In this document: one piece after another, positions 36,512 to 45,387 of the stretch
How positions within the stretch are numbered: the first letter of the stretch is position 1
How the letters are laid out: every line of letters starts with the position of its first letter
NCBI RefSeq assembly: GCF_004522105.1
Contig: NZ_SPUJ01000005.1
Span: 372,001 to 436,000 of the forward strand
DNA: 64,000 bases
Direction of reading: 5' to 3'
DNA from: Nocardioides sp. 1609
GTDB taxonomy: Bacteria > Actinomycetota > Actinomycetes > Propionibacteriales > Nocardioidaceae
Notes under the pieces: model-generated
The model's input: the letters and a program-made list of their open reading frames with translations, nothing else
Database searches by the model: none
What the model was told of the DNA's origin: nothing
Position numbers and translations under genes: made by a program

Positions 36512-36545
36512 GGTGGGTCGCCCGGGTCACACCGGCCGACCCGCC
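36512..36545 (+). terminator. Weak hairpin after ctaF
   Basis: GGTGGGTCG (36512-36520) with CGACCCGCC (36537-36545), 9 bp with one mismatch and no U-tract. It is a possible transcript end for the ctaCDF operon. Confidence 0.35.
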
Positions 36546-36648
36546 GGGGAATCGGGAACGTGCCCGGCCCCCGGTTACGCTGGTGCAGCAGCGTGAACGA
36601 CGCTGTCGAACCCTCGTAGCGCTCGCTCACCCCCTGGGAGTACCCCTG

Positions 36649-37896
36649 ATGTCCGTGCGTCTCTCGGCACGCGTGTCCGCCTCCGCCCTGGCTGCGGTCC
36701 TGGCCCTGTCCCTGGCCGCCTGCAGCTCCGACGACGCAGGCTCCGGCGAGCCCGGCCCCACCGCCGACGCCGGTGCCGCTGGAGCCGGTGACCCCGCCCA
36801 GGACGCCGCCGCCACCGACGACCCCAGCGAGAGCGCCGACGCCCCCACCGTCTCGGTCAACGTCGAGCGCGGTGCGACCGACGTGCCCGTCTCGACCCTG
36901 GTCGAGGTGACCGCCCGGGGTGGGAGCCTCGACGAGGTCAAGGTGACCTCCGACGCCGGCGAGGTGGCCGGCACGCTCGCCGACGACGGTGCCTCCTGGA
37001 CGGCGTCCGACCGGCTCGAGCCCGGCACGTCGTACACCGTCAGCTCCCGTGCCGGCGAGGGTGACGCCACCGCGCGCACCCGCCTCGGCTTCACCACCGT
37101 CGACCTGTCCCTCGACGAGCAGACGTTCCCGTCGGTCGCGCCGCTGCAGGGCGAGACCGTCGGCGTCGGCATGCCCGTCATCGTCAGCTTCGACCTGCCG
37201 GTCACCGACAAGGCCGCCTTCGAGGAGCACATGGTCGTCGACTCGAAGCCGGCGCAGGTTGGCTCCTGGTACTGGCTCAGCGACACCGAGGCGCACTGGC
37301 GTCCCAAGGCCTACTGGTCGCCGGGCACCGAGGTCACCGTCGACGTCGACGTGAACGGCGTCGACGCCGGCAACGGGATCTACGGCCAGGAGAACCGCGA
37401 GGTCGCCTTCGAGGTCGGCGACGCGCACATCTACCAGGTCGACGCCAGGGCGCACCAGATGAAGGTCTTCTCCAACGGCAAGCTGCTCCGCACCCTCCCG
37501 ATCACCACCGGCAAGCCGGGCTTCACCACCCGCTCCGGCACGAAGGTGATCATGGAGAAGTTCGAGTCGAAGAGGATGAACTCCGAGACCGTCGGGATCC
37601 CGCAGGGCAGCTCCGAGGCCTACGACATCGACAACGTGCAGTGGGCGATGCGGGTCACCAACTCCGGTGAGTTCATCCACGCCGCCCCGTGGTCGGTCGG
37701 CTCCCAGGGCCAGGCCAACGTCTCCCACGGCTGCACCGGCATGAGCACCGCCGACGCCGGCTGGCTCTACGCCATGAGCGTCCGCGGCGACGTCGTCGAG
37801 TACACCGGCACCGACCGCGAGATGACCTTCGACAACGGCTACGGCGACTGGAACAAGTCCTTCAAGGACTACCAGGCCGGCTCCGCCCTCGCCTGA
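36649..37896 (+). CDS. Lipoprotein L,D-transpeptidase (Ig-like domains + YkuD)
   Basis: A 415-aa exported lipoprotein (signal SASALAAVLALSLAAC, lipobox LAAC). The Asp/Ala-rich linker is followed by two Ig-like domains (about 65-150 and 150-255) and a YkuD catalytic domain near 265-385 with H360 and C362 in the SHGCTGM motif. This is the mycobacterial LdtMt2/LppS arrangement that makes 3-3 cross-links in peptidoglycan. ATG 36649 lies 150 bp after ctaF in its own transcription unit. The palindrome array begins 18 bp after the stop. Confidence 0.95.
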   Translation: MSVRLSARVSASALAAVLALSLAACSSDDAGSGEPGPTADAGAAGAGDPAQDAAATDDPSESADAPTVSVNVERGATDVPVSTLVEVTARGGSLDEVKVTSDAGEVAGTLADDGASWTASDRLEPGTSYTVSSRAGEGDATARTRLGFTTVDLSLDEQTFPSVAPLQGETVGVGMPVIVSFDLPVTDKAAFEEHMVVDSKPAQVGSWYWLSDTEAHWRPKAYWSPGTEVTVDVDVNGVDAGNGIYGQENREVAFEVGDAHIYQVDARAHQMKVFSNGKLLRTLPITTGKPGFTTRSGTKVIMEKFESKRMNSETVGIPQGSSEAYDIDNVQWAMRVTNSGEFIHAAPWSVGSQGQANVSHGCTGMSTADAGWLYAMSVRGDVVEYTGTDREMTFDNGYGDWNKSFKDYQAGSALA

Positions 37897-37914
37897 CCTC
37901 TCTCCACCGCAACG

Positions 37915-38030
37915 CTGACCCGTCACCTATAGGTGACGGGTCAGCGTGACATCGAGGTCGACCTGTCACCCATGGGTGACAGGTCAGCGTGACATCGAGG
38001 TCGACCCGTCACCTATAGGTGACGGGTCGA
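37915..38030. repeat. 43-bp-period palindrome array, left of nuclease gene
   Basis: Three 26-bp palindromes start at 37917, 37960 and 38003, exactly 43 bp apart. Each has arms GACCYGTCACC / GGTGACRGGTC around the centres TATA, CATG and TATA; the first and third extend to 30-bp perfect palindromes. The 17-bp spacers AGCGTGACATCGAGGTC are identical. Compensatory C-to-T and G-to-A changes keep the pairing in copy 2. Confidence 0.95.
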
Positions 38031-38033
38031 CGT

Positions 38034-38047
38034 GGCTGTGGATGACC
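38034..38047. promoter_or_regulatory. DnaA-box-like 14-mer upstream of AbiEi/DUF559-type gene
   Basis: GGCTGTGGATGACC matches 13 of 14 bases with the reverse complement of 6809-6822, which precedes the GIY-YIG gene. The core TGTGGATGA differs by one base from a DnaA box. Confidence 0.45.
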
Positions 38048-38084
38048 GGAGCGCGGAGCGCCGCGGACGGAGCACCATGCCTCC

Positions 38085-39020
38085 ATGACTCGGGCACGGA
38101 CGACAGCGCAGGTGCAGGCGCTCCTGGCGGTCCTGCCCCAGGACGGACCGTTCACGGCGGCGGAGGCGCTGGCGCTCGGTCTCTCCAACCCGCAGTGCCG
38201 CGAGCTCGTGGCGCGTCGACTGCTGGTGCGACGGGTGCCCGGCGTCTACCACGTGGCGGCGCTCCGCGACTCGCTGGAGCTCAGGCTGGCGGCCCTGCGC
38301 CTCGTGGTCCCTCCGGACTGCGTCGTGACCGACCGGACAGCGGCCTGGGTGTGGCTCGGCGCACGAGCCCTCGCTCCCGGCGAGCACGTCGACCTCCCGA
38401 GGATCAGCGTCTTCGGCCCGCCGGGTCGGCGGTTGCGCAACGGTCTCGTCGACAGTGGTGAACGCCGACTCGCCGCGCGCGACGTACGGGAGGTCGAGGG
38501 GGTGTTGGTGACCACGCCGCTGCGCACCGCGTGCGACCTCGGCCGGCTGCTGCACCCCGACCAGGCCCTGGCGGCGATGGACGCCCTGGCGACGTTGTGC
38601 GCGGTGGAGGAGATCTCGACCGAGCTCCCGCGGTTCAAGGGCTACCGGGGCATCGTCCAGGCACGTGCGCTGCTTCCGATCGTCGACCCGCGGTCGGGTT
38701 CGCAGTTCGAGAGCATCGCGAGGCTCCGGTGGCACCAGGCCGGGTTGCCGCACCCCGAGTGCCAGGTCCCGGTGCCCGCGCCGGACGGGGGCTGGTTCTA
38801 CGTCGACATCGGCCTGCCCGAGACCCGCTTCGGCCTCGAGTTCTTCGGCGAGGAGTTCCACGGACCGGAGCAGCACGACCACGACGAGACGCGGCTCGCC
38901 TGGGCTCGCGAGCAACAGGGATGGACCCTCGTCGTCGCCCGCGGACCCAACGTCGTCGGACGCCACCAGGACGTCGAGCGCACCCTGCGCAGGGCGTGGG
39001 AGGACTTCCGACGAGGCTGA
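38085..39020 (+). CDS. AbiEi-like winged helix + PD-(D/E)XK (DUF559/Vsr-like) nuclease
   Basis: A 311-aa protein. The N-terminal 90 residues (GPFTAAEALALGLSNPQCRELVARRLLVRRVPGVYHV) form the AbiEi-antitoxin-like winged helix. The C-terminal 110 residues resemble Vsr/DUF559 restriction-fold nucleases, with E209 (SQFESIARL), D241 (FYVDIGL) and E252 (FGLEFFGEEFHG) as candidate metal ligands. Such proteins are common orphan genes in actinobacteria with unknown function; annotation as type IV toxin-antitoxin rests on the first domain only, and no AbiEii partner is present. The TGA (39018-39020) lies within the first right-hand palindrome. Palindromes of one family flank it on both sides. Confidence 0.87.
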   Translation: MTRARTTAQVQALLAVLPQDGPFTAAEALALGLSNPQCRELVARRLLVRRVPGVYHVAALRDSLELRLAALRLVVPPDCVVTDRTAAWVWLGARALAPGEHVDLPRISVFGPPGRRLRNGLVDSGERRLAARDVREVEGVLVTTPLRTACDLGRLLHPDQALAAMDALATLCAVEEISTELPRFKGYRGIVQARALLPIVDPRSGSQFESIARLRWHQAGLPHPECQVPVPAPDGGWFYVDIGLPETRFGLEFFGEEFHGPEQHDHDETRLAWAREQQGWTLVVARGPNVVGRHQDVERTLRRAWEDFRRG

Positions 39021-39190
39021 CCCGTCACCGATAGGTGACGGGTCAGCGCCGGGACTGGATCGACCCGTCACCCATGGGCGACGGGTCAGCGTCAGGACTG
39101 GATCGACCCGTCACCCATGGGCGACGGGTCAGCGCCCGGACTGGATCGACCCGTCACCGATAGGTGACGGGTCAGCGGAAGGGTTGGATC
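39017..39190. repeat. 43-bp-period palindrome array, right of nuclease gene
   Basis: Four 26-bp palindromes start at 39019, 39062, 39105 and 39148, exactly 43 bp apart, with 17-bp spacers of type AGCGYCRGGACTGGATC. The final spacer variant (AGCGGAAGGGTTGGATC, 39174-39190) is followed not by a palindrome but by a G-run. The first palindrome contains the stop codon of the nuclease gene. Confidence 0.95.
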
Positions 39191-39230
39191 TGGGGTGGGG
39201 GGAGGGGAGGGGAGGGGAGGGGAGGGAGGG
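39191..39230 (+). repeat. (GGGGA)n G-run with G-quadruplex potential
   Basis: About 40 bp of consecutive GGGG tracts separated by single A or T bases on the + strand. It satisfies the pattern for an intramolecular G-quadruplex several times over. It is located between the palindrome array and the end of qcrB. The remainder to 39431 holds no gene that I can support; a coding-like minus-strand frame (VLDDLTEAEADPTGVALGLVAF) at about 39310-39430 lacks a start and a recognisable domain. Confidence 0.75.
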
Positions 39231-39431
39231 TGGCGCGGCCGGGGTGTAGGCGGGAGGGCCCGGACCCGTGGGGGACGAAGAGCGGGGGAGGGGCTGGCCT
39301 GGTCGACGGCGCGCGCCGCACGGACGGCGCGACCCTCGACGTCGACGGTGGCGTCATCGAAAGCGACGAGGCCGAGGGCGACCCCGGTGGGGTCGGCCTC
39401 GGCCTCGGTCAGGTCATCCAGGACCGCTCGG

Positions 39432-41183
39432 TCAGTGGTCGCCGCGGAGGGTCTCACCCTCGACGGCGTGGTGCCCGTCGAACTGGTGTCCGTCGGCCAC
39501 CCGGCCGTCGAGCGCCGCGGTGAGCTCGTGCTCGTGCTCGGCGTGGTGGTGCGCCTCCTCGAGCTCGGCAGCCGTCGGCTTCTGCACGTTGTCGGCGTAC
39601 ATCAGCGTGGACAGCTTGGCGCGCAGGCCGTCGAGCTTGCCGCCCGGAGCCGCAACGCCGTTGTCGTCGACCTTGCTGCCGACGGCGTAGACCTCGTCCC
39701 GGTCACGCGCGGTGATCCGGAACGCCGCATCGTTGCTGATCGGCAGGTGCCGCTCGGAGTACCCGCCCTCGGGCGAGCGCATGATGATGCCGGTCTCGTA
39801 GCCGTGCAGCAGCGTCTGCTCGTCGTGACGCTGCAGCGAGATGCACCAGCGTCGCGTGATGATGAAGGCGATCAGCGGTCCGAGGAAGATCATCACCCGC
39901 ATGAAGTAGGTGATCTGGTTGATCGACAGGTGCAGCTTGATCGCGATGATGTCGTTGCCGCCCGCGGCCCAGGCGAGGCCGTAGAAGGTCATCAGCGACA
40001 CCATGACGGCGGTCTGCGTAGGACGGTTGCGCGGGCGCTCCAGCAGGTGGTGCTCGCGGTCGTCCTTGGTGATCCACGACTCGATGAAGGGCAGCGCGAT
40101 CAGGATCACGAGCATCAGCGGCGGGACGATGAGGATCGGGAGCATGACGTTCCACGAGATCGTGAAACCGCCGATGACCGACTCCCACCCGGGGATGATG
40201 CGCAGCAGGCCGTCGGGCCAGCCCATGTACCAGTCGGGCTGCGAGCCCGCCGTCACCTTGGTCGGGTCGTAGGGACCGAACTTCCACACCGGGTTGATCG
40301 ACAGCAGACCACCGAGCAGGGCGACCGTGCCGAAGACGATGAAGAAGAACCCGCCGGCCTTGGCGGCGTACACGGGGAGCATCGGGTAGCCGACGACGTT
40401 CTCCTCCGTGCGGCCGGGACCGGGCCACTGGGTGTGCTTGTGGTAGACGAGCAGCAGCATGTGAGCAGCGATCAGGCCGAGGAGCAGGCCGGGGATCAGC
40501 AGCACGTGGATGATGTAGAGGCGCGGGATGATCGCGTCGCCGGGGAACTCGCCCCCGAAGAGGAAGAACGACATGTAGCTGCCGACCACCGGGGTGGCCT
40601 TGAGGAACCCGTCGGCGGCGCGGACGCCGGTGCCCGAGAGCAGGTCGTCGGGCAGCGAGTAGCCGGTGAAGCCCTCGAGGCTGCCGAGCAGGATCAGCAG
40701 GCAGCCGATGACCCAGTTCAGCTCACGCGGCTTGCGGTAGGCGCCGGTGAAGTACACCCGCATCATGTGGATCAGCATCGAGGCGATGAACAGGTGCGCG
40801 GCCCAGTGGTGCATCTGCCGCATCAGCAGTCCGCCGCGCACGTCGAAGGAGAGCTCGACGGTCGAGATCATGGCCTTCGACATCTCCACGCCGCGCAGCG
40901 GGTCGTAGGAGCCCTGGTACTCGGCCTCGGCCATGCTCGGGTCGAACCACAGCGTCAGGAACACACCCGACAGCAGTAGGACCACGAAGCTCCACAGGGC
41001 GATCTCGCCCAGCATGAACGACCAGTGGTCCGGGAAGACCTTGCGCAGCTGCTTCTTCATCGACGTGCCGAGACCGAGTCGGTCATCGGCCCAGGTCGCG
41101 ACCGCACCGGCCTTCGAGGGCGCCTTGGCCGAAGCCGGCGTCGTGGTGTTGCTGTCGGCGACCTTGCTGGTGTCGATGCTCAT
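39432..41183 (-). CDS. qcrB: Cytochrome bc1 complex cytochrome b subunit
   Basis: A 583-aa membrane protein with eight or more helices. Heme ligands are seen as paired His in MHHWAAHLFIASMLIHMMRVYF and HVLLIPGLLLGLIAAHMLLLVYH, with GYSLPDDLLSGTG and the Qo-site PDWYMGW (equivalent to PEWY). The long hydrophilic C-terminus is typical for actinobacteria. Translationally coupled to qcrA (4-bp overlap); last gene of the ctaE-qcrCAB operon. Confidence 0.98.
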   Translation of the reverse strand: MSIDTSKVADSNTTTPASAKAPSKAGAVATWADDRLGLGTSMKKQLRKVFPDHWSFMLGEIALWSFVVLLLSGVFLTLWFDPSMAEAEYQGSYDPLRGVEMSKAMISTVELSFDVRGGLLMRQMHHWAAHLFIASMLIHMMRVYFTGAYRKPRELNWVIGCLLILLGSLEGFTGYSLPDDLLSGTGVRAADGFLKATPVVGSYMSFFLFGGEFPGDAIIPRLYIIHVLLIPGLLLGLIAAHMLLLVYHKHTQWPGPGRTEENVVGYPMLPVYAAKAGGFFFIVFGTVALLGGLLSINPVWKFGPYDPTKVTAGSQPDWYMGWPDGLLRIIPGWESVIGGFTISWNVMLPILIVPPLMLVILIALPFIESWITKDDREHHLLERPRNRPTQTAVMVSLMTFYGLAWAAGGNDIIAIKLHLSINQITYFMRVMIFLGPLIAFIITRRWCISLQRHDEQTLLHGYETGIIMRSPEGGYSERHLPISNDAAFRITARDRDEVYAVGSKVDDNGVAAPGGKLDGLRAKLSTLMYADNVQKPTAAELEEAHHHAEHEHELTAALDGRVADGHQFDGHHAVEGETLRGDH

Positions 41184-42265
41184 CGCTCACGCTCCCAGTA
41201 GCTCGGTCCTACCGGCTCGAGGAAGTCGTGCTGAGCGACGAGGAAACCCTCGTCGTCGACGTCCAGTGCGAGCTGCGGCAGGGGTCGTCCTGCAGGTCCG
41301 AAGACCACCTTGGCCGAGTCGGCGAGATCGAACGTCGACTGGTGGCAGGGGCACAACACGTGGTGCGTGGTGCGCTCATAGAGGGAGATCGGGCAGCCGA
41401 CGTGGCTGCAGATCTTCGAGTAGCACAGGACGCCGCCGACGTCCCACTGGTCACCCTGCTGGGACTTGATCTCGTCGGGGGCGAGCTTGACCACGATGAC
41501 CGCGCCCTTGGCCTTGGCGGCCTGCAGCTCGGTGCCGTGGAGGTCGAAGAGTCCCTCGGGGACGGCGTTGACCAGGTCGCCGATCTGGAGGTCGGAGGCC
41601 CGGATCGGGGTGCCGACGACGTCGCGGACGACGCGGACGCCGGGCTTGACGCCCCACAGCGTGTGCTGCAGGCCGGTGCCCTCGGCCGCGTTGGCGACGT
41701 CCTTGGGCAGCGGGCCGAGGTCGCGCAGCATGACGACGGCCGGGAGACCCAGGAAGCCGACGGAGAGCAGCAGGGAGCGGCGCACCAGCTTGTGCTTGCC
41801 GATGCCCGACTCCTCGATGCCGATCGTCAGGGCGGCGACGGTGGCCTCGCGGTCGGCGTCGGAGGAGCGCGCCGGGTGGCGCATCTCGACGATCTCCTGG
41901 TCGGCCATCAGCTTGCGGGCCCACTGGATGATGCCGATGCCGATCAGCATCAGCGCCAGCCCGAGGAAGACACCGAGGAACAGGGTCGAGGCGCCGAGGC
42001 CGCCGAACGTCGTCCAGTTGGTGCCGATGTCGAGGGTGAAGTAGGAGATGACGAACGCGACCGTGCAGACGGCCGACAGCCCGAAGAGGGTCGCGACCTG
42101 CCGCTCGGCGCGTCGCGAGGCCTTCTCGTCGACGTCGGTGGGACGCCAGGTGTGCGGGTGCAGACCCGGGTTGGCGATCGGCTCCTCCGGGACGGCCGGC
42201 GTGCGGTCGACGCGGTCGTCGCTGTCGCCGGGGCCGGACCCGTCGTGCTTGTTCAGGTCGCTCAC
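41180..42265 (-). CDS. qcrA: Cytochrome bc1 complex Rieske iron-sulfur subunit
   Basis: A 361-aa protein. The N-terminal part has three membrane helices (VATLFGLSAVCTVAFVISYF, TLFLGVFLGLALMLIGIGIIQW, LLLSVGFLGLPAVVM), the actinobacterial form. The [2Fe-2S] ligands are in CSHVGCPI and CPCHQSTFD, and a C-terminal beta domain follows. It transfers electrons from menaquinol at Qo to the diheme cytochrome c. Overlaps qcrB and qcrC by 4 bp. Confidence 0.98.
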   Translation of the reverse strand: MSDLNKHDGSGPGDSDDRVDRTPAVPEEPIANPGLHPHTWRPTDVDEKASRRAERQVATLFGLSAVCTVAFVISYFTLDIGTNWTTFGGLGASTLFLGVFLGLALMLIGIGIIQWARKLMADQEIVEMRHPARSSDADREATVAALTIGIEESGIGKHKLVRRSLLLSVGFLGLPAVVMLRDLGPLPKDVANAAEGTGLQHTLWGVKPGVRVVRDVVGTPIRASDLQIGDLVNAVPEGLFDLHGTELQAAKAKGAVIVVKLAPDEIKSQQGDQWDVGGVLCYSKICSHVGCPISLYERTTHHVLCPCHQSTFDLADSAKVVFGPAGRPLPQLALDVDDEGFLVAQHDFLEPVGPSYWERER

Positions 42266-43197
42266 GAGGCTGCTCCCGTCTGGTCCGGGTCGGGCGTGCC
42301 CGAGGGCAGGTTGACGCGGGTGTGGTCCGTGGGCTTCTTGCGGTCGGTGCGGGTGGTGTGGGCGGCGATCCAGATCGCGGCGCCGACGAGACCGCCGATG
42401 CCGATCAGCCAGGCGGCCAGGCCCTCGCTCACGGGACCGAGGCTGCCGAGGGAGAAGCCGGCGTAGCCGGGCTTCTCCTCGGTCGTCTTGAGGTAGGCGA
42501 TGACGTCGCGCTTCTCGTCGGGCGTCAGGTTGCCGTCGGAGAACGACGGCATCGACTGCGGGCCGGTGAGCAGCGCCTCGTAGATGTGCTTGGCCTCCAC
42601 GCCGCGCAGCGTGGGCGCGAAGCCGCCGCGGGGCATGGCGCCGCCGGAGCCGTCGAAGTTGTGGCAGGCGGTGCAGTTGGTCAGGAAGATCTGGCCACCG
42701 CGGGTGATCGCCTCCTGGCGCTCCTCCTCGGTCAGGTCGTCGGGCAGCGTGTACGCCGACGCGTCCGGGATGGCCGGGCCGGTGCCGAGCGAGTCGACGT
42801 AGGCGGCGAGCTGGCGGACCTCGTCGTCGTTGTAGACGGGGGGCTTGCGGACGGCCTGCTGGCCGGGCTGGGCCATCGGCATCCGGCCGGTGCCGACCTG
42901 GAAGTCGACGGAGGCGGCTCCGACGTCGGTGAGCGGCGGACCGTACTGGGTGCCGCTCTGGGTCAGCACGCCCTCGCCGTTCTGGCCGTGGCAGAAGGCG
43001 CAGCCGACGAGGAACAGCTCGCGGCCGGCCTGGACGTCCTCGGCGCTGGTGCTGGTCTCGTCGGCCTGCGCGCCGGGGGAGAGCACCGAGTAGAGACCTC
43101 CGGTGAGCAGGAGGCCGAGCAGCAGCACCACCAGGCCGGCGAGCGGCCCTCTACGGTGCCGGGAGAGGCGACCGGCGGAGCGGTTCAGGAGACGCAC
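42262..43197 (-). CDS. qcrC: Cytochrome bc1 complex diheme cytochrome c subunit
   Basis: A 311-aa protein with N-terminal membrane anchor (LAGLVVLLLGLLLTGGLYSV), two CxxCH heme sites (CAFCHGQ and CTACHNF) with distal Met (GRMPMAQPG, PQSMPSFSDG) and a C-terminal helix (LAAWLIGIGGLVGAAIWIAA). Two-heme c subunits replace soluble cytochrome c in actinobacteria and donate directly to CtaC. It lies 41 bp after ctaE on the same strand. Confidence 0.98.
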   Translation of the reverse strand: MRLLNRSAGRLSRHRRGPLAGLVVLLLGLLLTGGLYSVLSPGAQADETSTSAEDVQAGRELFLVGCAFCHGQNGEGVLTQSGTQYGPPLTDVGAASVDFQVGTGRMPMAQPGQQAVRKPPVYNDDEVRQLAAYVDSLGTGPAIPDASAYTLPDDLTEEERQEAITRGGQIFLTNCTACHNFDGSGGAMPRGGFAPTLRGVEAKHIYEALLTGPQSMPSFSDGNLTPDEKRDVIAYLKTTEEKPGYAGFSLGSLGPVSEGLAAWLIGIGGLVGAAIWIAAHTTRTDRKKPTDHTRVNLPSGTPDPDQTGAAS

Positions 43198-43238
43198 GAT
43201 TCTCTTTCCTGTGTCGTCGATGTGGGGTCGGGTTGCGG

Positions 43239-43877
43239 CTACTTGATGAGGTAGATCGTGGCGAAGAGCCCGATCCAGACCACGTCGACGAAGTGCCAGT
43301 AGTACGACACCACGATGGCGCTGACGGCTTGCTCATGGGTGAACTTGCGGGCCAGGTAGGTGCGGCCCAGCACCAGCAGGAAGGCGATCAACCCGCCGGT
43401 CACGTGGATCCCGTGGAACCCGGTCGTGAGGTAGAACATCGTCCCGTAGGCGGAGTCGGGGATCGTGATGCCCTCGTGGATCAGCTCGGCGTACTCGAGC
43501 GCCTGGCCGCCGATGAAGATCGCGCCCATCACGTAGGTGAGCACGAACCACTCGCGCAGGCCCCAGCCGCTGATCTTGAGCAGCGAGCCGGAGCGACCGA
43601 CCTGGCCGCGCTCGGCGGCGAACACGCCGAGCTGGCAGGTGAGCGAGGAGAGCACCAGGATCGTGGTGTTCGCCGAGGCGAACGGCACGTTGAGCGCCTC
43701 GGTGTTCTCGGCCCACAGCGGGCTGCTCACCGAGCGGATCGTGAAGTACGACGCGAACAGGGCCGCGAAGAACATCAGCTCGCTCGAGAGCCAGATGATC
43801 GTGCCGACCGCGACCATGGACGGGCGGTCGTGATGCCCGTGCAGCCGGGATGCGGGGATGGTTGCTGTGGTCGCCAC
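43239..43877 (-). CDS. ctaE: Cytochrome c oxidase subunit III
   Basis: A 212-aa protein of five helices ([101 protein letters not shown]). GFHGIHV and [10 protein letters not shown] are family motifs. GTG 43877 ([14 protein letters not shown]) is chosen because an upstream divergent promoter to ctaG is needed. It begins the ctaE-qcrCAB operon; in M. tuberculosis the same order is Rv2193-Rv2196. Confidence 0.96.
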   Translation of the reverse strand: MATTATIPASRLHGHHDRPSMVAVGTIIWLSSELMFFAALFASYFTIRSVSSPLWAENTEALNVPFASANTTILVLSSLTCQLGVFAAERGQVGRSGSLLKISGWGLREWFVLTYVMGAIFIGGQALEYAELIHEGITIPDSAYGTMFYLTTGFHGIHVTGGLIAFLLVLGRTYLARKFTHEQAVSAIVVSYYWHFVDVVWIGLFATIYLIK

Positions 43878-43951
43878 AAGAGCATTATGGCGTCCCGCTC
43901 GCTCGGGGCCACCACCCCCCTCGGGTGGGCGGTCCACCTACCCTGTGAGGT

Positions 43952-44923
43952 GTGTGGGAAACGTCGTCCGTGGCCGGGCTCAACGCCGTGCTGAACGCCT
44001 CCGAGGTGCTGCCCCGGTTCACCCTGGGCGCGGTCTTCACGGAGTGGTCGCTGGCTCCGCTGCCGCTCGTCGTCACCGTCTGGGCCGGCGGTCTGTACCT
44101 GCTCGGGGTGGCCGCGCTGCGCCGCCGGGGCGACCACTGGCCGGTCGGGCGCACGATCGCGTTCGTGGTCCTCGGGCTCGGTGCGTTCTACGTCGCCACG
44201 TCGTCCGGGCTGGGGGCCTACGACACCACCCTGCTCAGCGTGCACATGGTCCAGCACATGGTGCTGTCGATGGTGGCGCCGCTGGCCCTGGCCCTCGGTG
44301 CCCCGGTGACGCTGGCGCTCCGCACGCTCCCGGCCGCCCCGCGGCGCTGGCTGCTCGCCGTCCTGCACTCACGGGTCGCGAGGGTGCTGTCGTTCCCGCC
44401 GCTCACCTTCACGCTCTACGTCGTCTCGCCGTGGGCGCTGTACTTCTCCGGCTGGTACCGCGCGTCCCTCGAGTCGGCGTGGGTGCACGAGATGATGCAC
44501 GTCCACCTGGTGCTCGTGGGGGCGCTGTTCTTCTGGCCGTTGATGGGTGTCGACCCGGTGCCGGGCCGGGTCGGCTACCCGTTCCGCGTGCTGCTGACGG
44601 TGCTGACGCTGCCGTTCCACGCGTTCCTCGGGGTGACGATCATGGGGCAGTCGACCCTGATCGGCGGCGACTGGTACCCGCGGCTCGACGCCGGTCCGAT
44701 GGGGGCCTGGCTGCCCGACCCGTACGCCGACCAGGAGCTCGCCGGCGGGATCCTGTGGGGCTCCGGCGACCTCATCGGGCTGTCCTTCTTCGGCGTGCTG
44801 TTCGTCCAGTGGGTGCGCTCCTCGGTGCAGGAGGCCAGGCGGGAGGACCGCAGGCTCGACCTGGCCGAGGCTCGCGAGCGGGCGGCCGCCGTGCGCTCGG
44901 CCGGCGCGGACCGCCCCGACTGA
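43952..44923 (+). CDS. ctaG: Cytochrome c oxidase assembly protein (CtaG, caa3 type)
   Basis: A 323-aa integral membrane protein with about seven helices. The family signature is [24 protein letters not shown] and [25 protein letters not shown], where His and Met residues could handle copper during CuB assembly. A basic, helical C-terminus follows the last helix. It is divergent from ctaE. Assignment to PF09678-type CtaG is by motif and context. Confidence 0.9.
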   Translation: MWETSSVAGLNAVLNASEVLPRFTLGAVFTEWSLAPLPLVVTVWAGGLYLLGVAALRRRGDHWPVGRTIAFVVLGLGAFYVATSSGLGAYDTTLLSVHMVQHMVLSMVAPLALALGAPVTLALRTLPAAPRRWLLAVLHSRVARVLSFPPLTFTLYVVSPWALYFSGWYRASLESAWVHEMMHVHLVLVGALFFWPLMGVDPVPGRVGYPFRVLLTVLTLPFHAFLGVTIMGQSTLIGGDWYPRLDAGPMGAWLPDPYADQELAGGILWGSGDLIGLSFFGVLFVQWVRSSVQEARREDRRLDLAEARERAAAVRSAGADRPD

Positions 44924-44958
44924 GTCCCGCGCGAGCGCCCTCCGGGTCCGGCACTACG

Positions 44959-45387
44959 ATGGGCGCCGTGACCGACGACACGCGCCCCGCACCCCGTCTG
45001 AAGGTGCTCGTCTACAGCGACGACGCGAACACCCGCCAGCAGGTGATCCTCGCGCTCGGACGCCGTCCGCACCCCGACCTGCCCGAGCTCGAGTACATCG
45101 AGGTGGCCACCGAGCCGGTCGTCATCCAGAACATGGACGCCGGGCACGTCGGGCTGGCCATCCTCGACGGCGAGGCCGCCCCCGCCGGCGGGATGGGCAT
45201 CGCCAAGCAGCTCAAGGACGAGATCTTCCGGTGCCCGCCGCTCCTGGTGCTGACCGGTCGCCCCCAGGACGCGTGGCTGGCCACCTGGTCGCGCGCCGAC
45301 GCCGCCGTCCCGCACCCGATCGACCCGATCCAGCTCGCCGAGTCCGTGATCGGGCTGCTGCGGTCCCGCGTCCCCGCGACCCCGTGA
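44959..45387 (+). CDS. Receiver-like (pseudo-response regulator) protein
   Basis: A 142-aa CheY-like fold without an output domain. The core has [23 protein letters not shown] (Asp pair), [11 protein letters not shown] (phospho-Asp-like D) and LVLTGRP (Thr), but the conserved Lys-Pro is replaced by PHPIDP, so it may be a pseudo-receiver. The ATG 44959 or GTG 44968 start is possible. Its stop overlaps trpD (GTGA). The context between oxidase assembly and trpD is seen in other actinobacteria, but the function is unknown. Confidence 0.82.
   Translation: MGAVTDDTRPAPRLKVLVYSDDANTRQQVILALGRRPHPDLPELEYIEVATEPVVIQNMDAGHVGLAILDGEAAPAGGMGIAKQLKDEIFRCPPLLVLTGRPQDAWLATWSRADAAVPHPIDPIQLAESVIGLLRSRVPATP

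Noticed and set aside
38085..39020. Complete AbiE type IV toxin-antitoxin system
   Set aside because: Only the AbiEi-like N-terminal domain is present and no AbiEii nucleotidyltransferase is adjacent; the C-terminus is nuclease-like.
37915..39190. CRISPR array, suggested by 26-bp palindromic repeats at constant 43-bp period
   Set aside because: The 17-bp spacers are practically identical within each side, repeats differ by compensatory changes, and no cas genes are present. It is a tandem palindrome array.
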